A stretch of 6,863 bases of DNA from an uncultured Oscillospiraceae bacterium (GTDB lineage Bacteria > Bacillota > Clostridia > Oscillospirales > Oscillospiraceae): positions 1 to 6,863 of the forward strand of contig CAJFPI010000153.1 in NCBI GenBank assembly GCA_904398675.1. Reading direction: 5' to 3'. A program made the translations under genes and the position numbers. Below are positions 1-4,971 of this stretch, in pieces; the first letter of the stretch is position 1, and every line of letters starts with the position of its first letter. A model generated the notes under the pieces. It was not told the origin of the DNA. It saw only the letters and a list, made by a program, of their open reading frames with translations, and ran no database searches.

Positions 1-2
1 AG

Positions 3-296
3 ATCCGGCAGGACCCCTTCCTGCTGAACACCCGGAACCGGACCCTGGAGAAGAACGGCCAGCGGATCAAGCTGACCCAGGTGGAGTACTCCATTATGAA
101 GGTGTTCATGGAGAACCCCGGCAAGGCCCTCTCCCGGGAGGAACTGCTGGACATGGTCTGGGGCCGGGACTACTTCGGCGAGCTGAAGATTGTGGATGTG
201 AACATCCGCCGGCTCCGCCTGAAGATCGAGGACAACGTGCAGAACCCGACTTATATTACGACGGTGTGGGGTTACGGCTACAAGTGGGGATTTTGA
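3..296 (+). CDS. OmpR/PhoB-family response regulator, C-terminal DNA-binding domain (5' end outside window)
   Basis: This is the C-terminal part of a two-component response regulator that binds DNA through a winged helix. The reading frame is open from base 3 and ends at TGA 294-296; the receiver domain lies upstream of the window. The visible 97 residues fit the Trans_reg_C fold: an N-terminal strand region (FLLNTRNRTLEKNGQRIKLT), then the LTxxEYxIMxxFMENPGKALSREELLDMVWG core, the recognition helix region (VDVNIRRLRLKIED), and the C-terminal wing hairpin ending TVWGYGYKW, typical of VanR/PhoB-like regulators. A GTG at 81 is inside the domain and is not the true start. Usually a histidine kinase gene follows directly, but here the next 800 bases are hairpin-rich repeats with no kinase, so the kinase may lie upstream or elsewhere. 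The regulated genes cannot be told from this fragment. Confidence 0.93.
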   Translation: MRQDPFLLNTRNRTLEKNGQRIKLTQVEYSIMKVFMENPGKALSREELLDMVWGRDYFGELKIVDVNIRRLRLKIEDNVQNPTYITTVWGYGYKWGF

Positions 297-358
297 GAAA
301 AGTTCCCCGCACGTTGTCCGGGGCCCCGCAGAGCGGGGCGGGCGCGAGCCCGCTCAAG
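297..358. other. Hairpin pair directly after the response regulator gene
   Basis: Two GC-rich stem-loops lie immediately downstream of the stop codon. The first is GCCCCGC/GCGGGGC (323-329 with 333-339, loop AGA). The second is GCGGGC/GCCCGC (338-343 with 348-353) closed by GCGA, a GNRA-type tetraloop; the two share bases 338-339, so they are probably alternatives. No T-run follows, so neither is a standard terminator. They directly abut the first copy of the structured repeat and may belong to the same kind of element. Confidence 0.5.
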
Positions 359-552
359 GGTTTTGGCGGAACGCCGAAACCTTGGCGCAAGGCGGGATTC
401 ACTCCCGCCGCGCAAGTGAAATCAGGGGGGTCCCCGCGGGGCCTGCCCCGTGGGGCATAAACGGTAACATCCAGGCGGTGATGGACGGGGACCTGGATGG
501 GTTTATCACGGCCTACCTGACAGCAAACGCCAAAGGGGAATTGAAAAAGTAG
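359..552 (+). repeat. Structured direct repeat, copy 1 (three hairpins plus short codon-constrained frame)
   Basis: First of two direct copies spaced by 219 bases. In order it holds: hairpin A (359-368 with 372-381, loop GAA, one G-T pair); hairpin B (GGCGGGA 391-397 with TCCCGCC 403-409, loop TTCAC), extended outward by GCGC 385-388/410-413 and CTT/AAG; hairpin C (432-441 with 446-455, loop CCTG, one G-T pair); and a reading frame that ends in TAG at 550-552. Over 382-549 it aligns with copy 2 without gaps and with 16 differences by my count. The frame from about 457 reads INGNIQAVMDGDLDGF, continuing ITAYLTANAKGELKK. The first in-frame start-like codon is TTG 382, with no ribosome binding site. 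I do not recognise the peptide. It could be a mobile palindromic element, an mRNA structure, or the duplicated remnant of a gene. Confidence 0.82.
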
Positions 553-577
553 CCTGGGCGCCGTTTTCGTACACAAG

Positions 578-771
578 CGTTTTGCCCTCCGGGCAAAACC
601 TTGGCGCAAGGGGCGATTCACTCGCCCCGCGCAAGTGAAATCAGGGGGGTCCCTGCGGGGCCTGCCCCGTGGGGCATAAACGGGAACATCCAGGCGGTGA
701 TGGACGGGGACCTGGATGGGTTCATCACAGCCTACCTGCCCGCCAATGCCAAGGGGGAGCTGAAGAAGCAG
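578..771 (+). repeat. Structured direct repeat, copy 2
   Basis: Second copy, offset by exactly 219 bases. Hairpin A is GTTTTGCCC/GGGCAAAAC (579-587 with 591-599, loop TCC). Hairpin B is GGGGCGA/TCGCCCC (610-616 with 622-628, same TTCAC loop). Hairpin C is 651-660 with 665-674. Stems A and B differ from copy 1 by paired changes that keep base pairing, while the loop of B and all sequence between B and C are unchanged. The following frame (676-768) matches copy 1 except for one Thr-to-Pro change, but where copy 1 stops with TAG this copy has CAG (769-771) and stays open downstream. That extension runs through a terminator and shows no domain, so I do not regard it as a real coding region. A minus-strand frame is also open across both copies but differs at many residues between them. 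Confidence 0.82.
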
Positions 772-996
772 AGGGGTTTCCTCACAGCATTTGCGCACCA
801 GCGCAAAAAGGATACGATCTGTTTTCCCCGGGGACATGTGCCTTGGGGAAAACACCCCACGCCCTGGAAGTGTGCGAGCAAAGAGAGCGCGCGCGGCGGG
901 CCGGGAATCTGCAAGGACGGCAGCGCTGTCTTTACAGGTTCCCAGCTGACACACCCGGGACAAAAATTCATTTTTCTGATACCTGGAGAAATGGAC
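772..996. other. Gene-free stretch with further stem-loops
   Basis: No convincing gene is seen here. Clear inverted repeats are TTTGCGC/GCGCAAA (790-796 with 801-807, loop ACCA), GTTTTCCCC/GGGGAAAAC (821-829 with 845-853, 15-base loop) and GACGGC/GCTGTC (916-921 with 925-930, loop AGC, one G-T pair). Hairpin density resembles the repeat copies to the left, so this may be a continuation of the element family or a long structured 3' untranslated region of the upstream transcript. Long frames on both strands exist but carry no recognisable domain or ribosome binding site. Confidence 0.5.
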
Positions 997-1029
997 CAGG
1001 GGGGAGGCAGAGGCCTCCCCCTGTTTTTT
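997..1029 (+). terminator. Rho-independent terminator
   Basis: The stem CAGGGGG(g)AGGC (997-1008, one bulged G) pairs with GCCTCCCCCTG (1013-1023), closed by AGAG and followed by six T (1024-1029). It points along the + strand, so transcription from the response regulator side, reading through the two repeats, should end here. A second stem without a T-run, TTTCCCCGCC/GGCGGGGAAA (1035-1044 with 1070-1079), follows directly. Confidence 0.75.
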
Positions 1030-1096
1030 GCCGCTTTCCCCGCCCTTTTGCCCAGCCGGAGACAGGCGCGGCGGGGAAAAGTTGGCACATCTGCCG

Positions 1097-1126
1097 TTGC
1101 CGCCGCCGCGGCGCATTTGGTATAAT
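1097..1126 (+). promoter_or_regulatory. Sigma-A-type promoter of queT with extended -10
   Basis: The -10 box TATAAT (1121-1126) is a perfect consensus and is preceded by TGg (1118-1120), making an extended -10. The -35 candidate TTGCCG (1097-1102, 4 of 6 matches) lies 18 bases upstream. Transcription should start near 1132-1134, leaving a leader of about 80 bases before queT. Confidence 0.78.
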
Positions 1127-1133
1127 ACTGCCC

Positions 1134-1203
1134 GGTGAGTTCGTGACCATCCTCACCCAACCGCCCTGCGGCGGGAAAAAACAAAACTAGGGAAATAAAG
1201 GAG
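1134..1203 (+). promoter_or_regulatory. Structured queT leader, candidate preQ1-type riboswitch
   Basis: The leader holds a hairpin GGTGAG/CTCACC (1134-1139 with 1152-1157) with a 12-base loop beginning TTC, a second hairpin CCGCC/GGCGG (1161-1165 with 1170-1174), an A-rich tail (1176-1192, AAAAAACAAAACTAGGG) and the ribosome binding site AAAGGAG (1197-1203). queT genes are commonly controlled by preQ1 riboswitches. A roughly 12-base loop plus an A-rich tail is reminiscent of class I, but the inserted second hairpin and the lack of a clear loop-tail pairing do not fit that consensus, so class II, class III or an unrelated leader is possible. TCCT (1150-1153) could pair with AGGA of the ribosome binding site, suggesting translational control; this is inference. 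Confidence 0.4.
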
Positions 1204-1212
1204 AAAGAAAGC

Positions 1213-1710
1213 ATGCCAATCCAGAGAAACAACCCTGCCCGGGCGGTGGCCCAGGGCGCCGTCATTGCCGCGCTGTATGTGGCCCTGACCTACATCGCAT
1301 CCCTTCTGGGCCTGTCCTCCGGCGTTATCCAGATCCGGATCAGCGAGGCCCTGTGCGTTCTGCCCATCTTCCTGCCGGCCGCTATCCCGGGCCTGTATGT
1401 GGGCTGCCTGCTGGCGAACCTTCTCACCGGCTGCGTGGCCCTGGATATTTTGATGGGACCCATCGCCACGCTGATCGGCGCTGTGGGGACCTACCTCCTC
1501 CGCCGCCATCCACGGCTGGCCATTGTGCCCCCGATCCTGTCCAATATGATCATCGTCCCCTTTGTCCTGCGCTACGGCTACGGCATGGGCGACGCCGTAT
1601 GGTACATGGTGGTGACCGTGGGCATCGGGGAGATCCTGTCTGTGGGCGCTCTGGGGACGCTGCTCTACCAGGGGCTGCAGAGATGGGGCTCCCAGCTGAC
1701 GGGCCGGTAA
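1213..1710 (+). CDS. queT: QueT family queuosine-precursor transporter (ECF substrate-binding component)
   Basis: This is a small integral membrane protein of 165 residues, the usual size of the QueT (formerly DUF988) family, which is predicted to import queuosine precursors such as preQ1 as the substrate-binding S component of an energy-coupling factor transporter. Visible family signatures are an N-terminal helix (about 12-33), the conserved segment IQIRISEALCVLP (about 39-51), then the PAAIPGLYVGCLLANLLTG stretch (about 55-73), then LDILMGPIATLIGAVGTYLLRR (78-99) and further hydrophobic helices (about 101-120, 127-155). ATG 1213 is chosen because AAAGGAG lies 9 bases upstream and the family match begins soon after. 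The gene stands alone between its own promoter and a strong terminator. ECF A and T components are not in the window, so it probably shares a common module encoded elsewhere. No queuosine biosynthesis gene is adjacent, which fits a scavenging role. Confidence 0.94.
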   Translation: MPIQRNNPARAVAQGAVIAALYVALTYIASLLGLSSGVIQIRISEALCVLPIFLPAAIPGLYVGCLLANLLTGCVALDILMGPIATLIGAVGTYLLRRHPRLAIVPPILSNMIIVPFVLRYGYGMGDAVWYMVVTVGIGEILSVGALGTLLYQGLQRWGSQLTGR

Positions 1711-1720
1711 GAAAAAACGG

Positions 1721-1747
1721 GGCGGCGGGTTTTCCCGCCGCCTTTTT
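1721..1747 (+). terminator. Rho-independent terminator of queT
   Basis: A perfect nine-base-pair stem GGCGGCGGG/CCCGCCGCC (1721-1729 with 1734-1742), loop TTTT, is followed by five T (1743-1747). It starts 10 bases after the queT stop codon. An A-run upstream (1712-1717) could give weak termination on the other strand. Confidence 0.93.
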
Positions 1748-1765
1748 CCTGGATGAAATCGGCCC

Positions 1766-1794
1766 TTGACTTTCCCATAAAATCACGCTATGCT
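1766..1794 (+). promoter_or_regulatory. Sigma-A-type promoter of the exonuclease gene
   Basis: TTGACT (1766-1771, 5 of 6 matches) and TATGCT (1789-1794, 4 of 6) are separated by 17 bases. It lies between the queT terminator and the next gene. The short leader contains an inverted repeat CCGGCC/GGCCGG (1803-1808 with 1812-1817) just before the ribosome binding site. Confidence 0.75.
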
Positions 1795-1833
1795 GAACAA
1801 AACCGGCCCTGGGCCGGCGGGAGGAGGAACGAG

Positions 1834-2589
1834 ATGAAACTGCTGTCCTGGAATGTAAACGGGCTGAGGGCCTGTCTGAAAAAGGGGTTTCTGGAGACCT
1901 GCGCCCAGGCGGACGCGGATGTGATCTGCCTGCAGGAGACCAAGCTCCAGCCTGAGCAGGTGGACTTCACCCTGCCGGGCTACCACATGTACTTCAACAG
2001 CGCGGACAAAAAGGGCTACTCCGGCACGGCTGTCTTTTCAAAGGAGGAGCCCCTCTCCGTTGTCTATGACTTCGGGGAGGACATCCACCGCCACGAGGGG
2101 CGGGTGATCACGGCGGAGTATCCGGACTTCTACCTGGTCTGCTGCTACACCCCCAACGCCCAGGACGGCCTCAAGCGCATCGACTACCGGATGCAGTGGG
2201 AGGACGACTTCCGGGAGTACCTCCTGGAGCTGGACAACCTTAAGCCGGTGGTCCTCTGCGGGGATCTCAACGTGGCCCATGAGGAGATCGACTTGAAAAA
2301 CCCCGGCCCCAACCGGGGCAGCGCCGGGTTTTCCGATCAGGAGCGGGGGAAGATGACGGAGCTCCTGGCCGCCGGGTTCGCGGACACCTTCCGCACCCTC
2401 CACCCCGACGCCACCGGGGCCTACAGCTGGTGGAGCTACCGGTTCCGGGCCCGGGACAACAACGCCGGGTGGCGCATCGACTATTTCATTGTCTCCCAGC
2501 GGCTCCTCCCCCGGGTAGCGGCGGCGGAGATCCGCAGCGACGTCTACGGCAGCGACCACTGCCCGGTGACGCTGGAGCTGCGGGATTGA
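1834..2589 (+). CDS. xth: Exodeoxyribonuclease III / AP endonuclease (ExoIII/ExoA family)
   Basis: This Mg-dependent DNA-repair nuclease cleaves the backbone 5' to abasic sites and has 3'-5' exonuclease activity in base excision repair; it acts in the cytoplasm. The 251 residues match the usual length (about 250-270). The endonuclease/exonuclease/phosphatase fold motifs are complete: SWNVNGLRA with Asn7, QETK with Glu35, the CCYTPN segment with Tyr105, GDLNVAHEEID with Asp144 and Asn146, WRIDYF with Asp216, and the terminal GSDHCPV with the Asp241-His242 pair. The frame is open further upstream to an ATG at 1753, but that lies before the promoter. ATG 1834 has the strong site GGAGGAGG (1820-1827) six bases upstream and starts the protein exactly at the conserved MKLLSWNVNG. 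It is a single-gene unit with its own promoter and terminator, convergent with the minus-strand operon. Confidence 0.97.
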   Translation: MKLLSWNVNGLRACLKKGFLETCAQADADVICLQETKLQPEQVDFTLPGYHMYFNSADKKGYSGTAVFSKEEPLSVVYDFGEDIHRHEGRVITAEYPDFYLVCCYTPNAQDGLKRIDYRMQWEDDFREYLLELDNLKPVVLCGDLNVAHEEIDLKNPGPNRGSAGFSDQERGKMTELLAAGFADTFRTLHPDATGAYSWWSYRFRARDNNAGWRIDYFIVSQRLLPRVAAAEIRSDVYGSDHCPVTLELRD

Positions 2590-2603
2590 CCATGGAAAAA
2601 GAG

Positions 2604-2640
2604 GACGGCAGGGCGGATTTTCCGCTCTGCCGTCTTTGCT
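2604..2640. terminator. Terminator shared by convergent genes
   Basis: A 14-base-pair stem with one G-T pair (2604-2617 with 2621-2634, loop TTT) lies between the two convergent stop codons, which are 54 bases apart. On the + strand it is followed by TTTGCTGTTT. On the - strand it is followed by CTCTTTTTCC. It can therefore serve both the exonuclease gene and the minus-strand operon. Confidence 0.85.
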
Positions 2641-2643
2641 GTT

Positions 2644-3447
2644 TCAGGGATCTGCGTCCGCTGGCGCGGAATCCTCCTGGGGCCTGAGGAAGATCTCCAC
2701 AATGCTGCTCTCCCCCTCCGGCGGGTAGAAAAACAGCTCCCAGGGGACATAGGTCTCCCCTGCCCCCTCTTCAGAGCTGCTCTCGCCGCCGTCGCCGGGG
2801 GGAACCTCTTCTGTTTCACCGACGGAGGCGTCTGTCTGGGCGGCGTTCCCCTCCAGCTCCGCCTGCAGCTGGCGGATATTGGCCACCAGCGTCTCCCGCT
2901 CCTCCGCCAGATAGGCATAGCGGACCGTGAGCCGCTGGTCTCCGTTTTCCCAGGCGCTGACCAGCAGCTCATAGATGGCGCTGGAGCTGGCAGTCTCCAC
3001 AATGGAATCCAGATCCTCCGCCGTGCGCCGGTAGATGGGCAGCAGCGTCACCTCATAGTAGCTGTTGCGCAGCTCCTCCATGTCGAAGTTCAGCGTGTCC
3101 AGCAGATAGGAGCCCACCGCCGTATCCAGCCGCACCTCCCGGCAGGCGTCCTTCACCATGGAGAAGGCGGCGGTGTAGCCCACATCCGTGAGATACAGCC
3201 GGACGATCCCCTGGTCCATATGCTGCTCCACCAGCAGGAGAATGGTGTTCACCAGATCCTGATAGGATTCGGCGCGGAGAATATCATCAGTGGTGCTCTC
3301 CCAGTAGCGGTTCTCGTGGGGCTCCACTACGGAGTAGCTCTGGTCCAGGCAGCCTGTCAGCATCAGGCAGGCCAGGGCCGCCGCCAGCCAGCCCCGCCCC
3401 CATGGGAAGGCTCTCCGCTTTTTAGTACCCAAGCGTCTCGTTGACAA
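2644..3447 (-). CDS. Uncharacterised lipoprotein, last gene of the minus-strand operon
   Basis: I do not recognise a named family. The predicted 267-residue protein has a lipoprotein signal: a basic n-region (RR, KKRR within residues 4-12), a hydrophobic stretch (20-31) and the lipobox LTGC with Cys33, so it should be exported and anchored to the outer face of the membrane. The mature part is acidic and mostly helical. Residues about 181-200 (EERETLVANIRQLQAEL) look like a short coiled coil. A Glu/Gly/Ser-rich linker (about 203-231) follows, then a small C-terminal segment containing VPWELFFYPPEG. The start is probably TTG 3447, because GGAGG (3454-3458) lies six bases upstream; a TTG at 3453 is too close to that site. 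The start overlaps the end of the LUD gene by 26 bases, indicating translational coupling. The role is unknown; stress or envelope functions would be guesses. Confidence 0.8.
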   Translation of the reverse strand: MSTRRLGTKKRRAFPWGRGWLAAALACLMLTGCLDQSYSVVEPHENRYWESTTDDILRAESYQDLVNTILLLVEQHMDQGIVRLYLTDVGYTAAFSMVKDACREVRLDTAVGSYLLDTLNFDMEELRNSYYEVTLLPIYRRTAEDLDSIVETASSSAIYELLVSAWENGDQRLTVRYAYLAEERETLVANIRQLQAELEGNAAQTDASVGETEEVPPGDGGESSSEEGAGETYVPWELFFYPPEGESSIVEIFLRPQEDSAPADADP

Positions 3448-4021
3448 GGACAACCTCCATCTCCATGAGATTCATCTTCTTGTACAGCACCACCAGCCCC
3501 CGGCAGATCCGCTGGGGGCTGCTGCAGTTGTAGCAGCGGTCCGCCTTGGCCGCGCAGGGGGTCTTGCGTCCCAGCCGCCGGGCGTTTTTCGGCGCCACCA
3601 CGTTGCGCAGGCGCCACAGGGCGCTGTCAAAGTCCGGCGACACCTTGTTGCATCCCGCCACCAGGTATACCTTGCGGTGGCCGTAGAGGGAGGAGGCCAC
3701 CCGGTTGCCGTTGCCGTCGATATTCAGGATCTCCCCGGTGTTCTCCGCGATGGCGTTGGCGGAGAGGAGATATACGTCGGCGGTCATGGCGTTTTTCATG
3801 GTGCCGGCGGGATCGCCGCTGACGCCGTGGTAGTAGAGGGTGTTGTGGGCGGCGAGGCTGTCGTAGAGCCCCAGGTCCTTCAGGGTCATGGACCCGCCGC
3901 AGCCCACGGTGGTGCCGTCGATCTCCCGGTTGAGGTAGGCCGCAGCCTCTGCCCCGGTCTCAAACACGGAAACGGTAAACCCGTTCTCCTCCAGATGCTG
4001 TTTCAAGATCTCAAATGCCAT
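3422..4021 (-). CDS. LUD-domain protein (LutC-like, stand-alone)
   Basis: This is a single-domain member of the LUD (lactate utilisation, formerly DUF162) family, 199 residues. Visible family features are VGCGGSMTLKDLGLYD (about 39-54), the HGVSGDPAGTMKNAMTADVY stretch (65-84), LLSANAIAENTGEILNIDGNGNRVAS (85-110) and VYLVAGCNKVSPDFD (118-132). The C-terminus carries the cysteine motif typical of the stand-alone subgroup, TPC-x6-C-x2-C-x6-C (Cys156, 163, 166, 173), ending VNETLGY. The cysteines could bind a metal or cluster, but this is not established. LutC itself works with the LutA and LutB iron-sulfur proteins in lactate oxidation; neither is here, so a lactate role should not be assumed. 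ATG 4021 has AAGGAGG (4030-4036) eight bases upstream. The gene follows the YitT gene by 59 bases without a clear terminator, so it is likely in the same operon. Confidence 0.92.
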   Translation of the reverse strand: MAFEILKQHLEENGFTVSVFETGAEAAAYLNREIDGTTVGCGGSMTLKDLGLYDSLAAHNTLYYHGVSGDPAGTMKNAMTADVYLLSANAIAENTGEILNIDGNGNRVASSLYGHRKVYLVAGCNKVSPDFDSALWRLRNVVAPKNARRLGRKTPCAAKADRCYNCSSPQRICRGLVVLYKKMNLMEMEVVLVNETLGY

Positions 4022-4080
4022 TGTTCCTGCCTCCTTGTCATATATTTCCGCACCCCTCAGAGCGCGCAGCTGGCAAAAGC

Positions 4081-4950
4081 CTACAGGCTGTCCGGGGAAT
4101 ACTCCCCAAAGCCCTCTCCCAGGATCTCGTGGGCCTCGCAGACAATGAGAAAGGACTGGGGGTCCTCCTCCATGACGACGGCTTTGATGGAGGCGATCTG
4201 GTTGCGCTTGAAGGCGCAGAGGATCACCCGCTTTTCCGCGCCTGTGTAGGCCCCCTGGCCGGTGAGGGTGGTGACGCCCAGCCCCATGTCCAAAAGACGG
4301 CGGCAGATCGCGTCCGGGCGGCTGCTGATGATGTAGGCCATTTTGGCGCTGGCAGAGCCATAGATCACCATGTCCATCACCTTGCTGGAGATGGTGAGAG
4401 CGATGATGCCGTAGAGGGCGTTGTGGACGCTGCGGAACACCAGGGCGTAAAGGAAGATCACCACCAGGTCGATCATCAGGCACAGCCGGCCGATGGAGAG
4501 ATGCCGGAACCTGAACTTCAGCAGCCGGGCCAAAAGCTCCGTGCCGCCTGTGGTGGCGTCCACCAGCAGCATCAGCCCCAGGGAGAGGCCCTGGAGGGCG
4601 CCGCCGTAGAGGCAGGCCAGCAGGGGCTCCATGGGCTCGAAGGTCCACAGAGATCCCACCAGGTCCAGCAGCAGGGAGCTGACCGCCATGGCGCACAGGG
4701 AGGCCACCAGCATCTTCCATCCCATTTTCCGCACACCCACAATAAACAGCGGGATGTTCATGACCAGCGTCAGAATACCCACCGGAAACGCGGGGATCAA
4801 AAAGTGGATGACCTGGGCCGCGCCGGTAAAGCCGCCGAAGGCCAGCTCGTTGGGCTGGAAAAACCAGTTGAAGGTCAAAGCGTAGATCAGGGACCCCAGG
4901 GTGATGAGGGCGAAGGCTTTAAATGCCTTGGCCGGAGAGGCGGCATGCAT
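4081..4950 (-). CDS. YitT-family membrane protein with C-terminal DUF2179
   Basis: This 289-residue multipass protein has the usual length for the YitT family in Firmicutes. About six hydrophobic segments are visible (roughly 11-31, 46-72, 78-98, 108-130, 155-175, 178-196), with the family motifs FxPNELAFGGFTGAAQV (about 31-47), the MNIPLF segment (64-69) and DATTGGTELLARLL (131-144). The cytoplasmic DUF2179 domain (about 203-280) contains GQGAYTGAEKRVILCAFKRN and ends with EAHEILGEGF. Some relatives are annotated as putative transporters, but the substrate is unknown. ATG 4950 is preceded by AAAGGAG (4963-4969) at a rather long 12-base spacing; no better in-frame start is seen. It begins 21 bases after the topoisomerase stop, so the two are very likely co-transcribed. 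The stop codon is TAG, which shows that TAG ends a normal gene in this genome. Confidence 0.95.
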   Translation of the reverse strand: MHAASPAKAFKAFALITLGSLIYALTFNWFFQPNELAFGGFTGAAQVIHFLIPAFPVGILTLVMNIPLFIVGVRKMGWKMLVASLCAMAVSSLLLDLVGSLWTFEPMEPLLACLYGGALQGLSLGLMLLVDATTGGTELLARLLKFRFRHLSIGRLCLMIDLVVIFLYALVFRSVHNALYGIIALTISSKVMDMVIYGSASAKMAYIISSRPDAICRRLLDMGLGVTTLTGQGAYTGAEKRVILCAFKRNQIASIKAVVMEEDPQSFLIVCEAHEILGEGFGEYSPDSL

Positions 4951-4971
4951 CTCGAATCGGCGCTCCTTTCG

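Noticed and set aside
359..771. A CRISPR array
   Set aside because: There are only two long copies of about 190 bases, with no short regular repeats and spacers and no cas genes nearby.
359..771. An insertion sequence or integron cassette
   Set aside because: No transposase or integrase frame, no terminal inverted repeats bounding both copies and no clear target duplication were found; a non-autonomous palindromic element remains possible.
256..1116. A 286-codon open frame on the - strand across both repeats
   Set aside because: The two repeat copies differ at many residues in this frame but at only one in the + frame of their 3' half. There is no ribosome binding site or recognisable domain, and the frame runs over the terminator and into the response regulator gene.
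601..1125. Treating the whole frame from the second repeat to 1125 as a gene
   Set aside because: It passes through the 997-1029 terminator and into the queT promoter, has no start signal, and beyond the repeat it is low-information Gly/Ala/Arg-rich sequence.
1753..1833. An N-terminal extension of the exonuclease from ATG 1753
   Set aside because: The ATG lies upstream of the promoter, has no ribosome binding site, and the added residues are not part of the family; ATG 1834 is far better placed.
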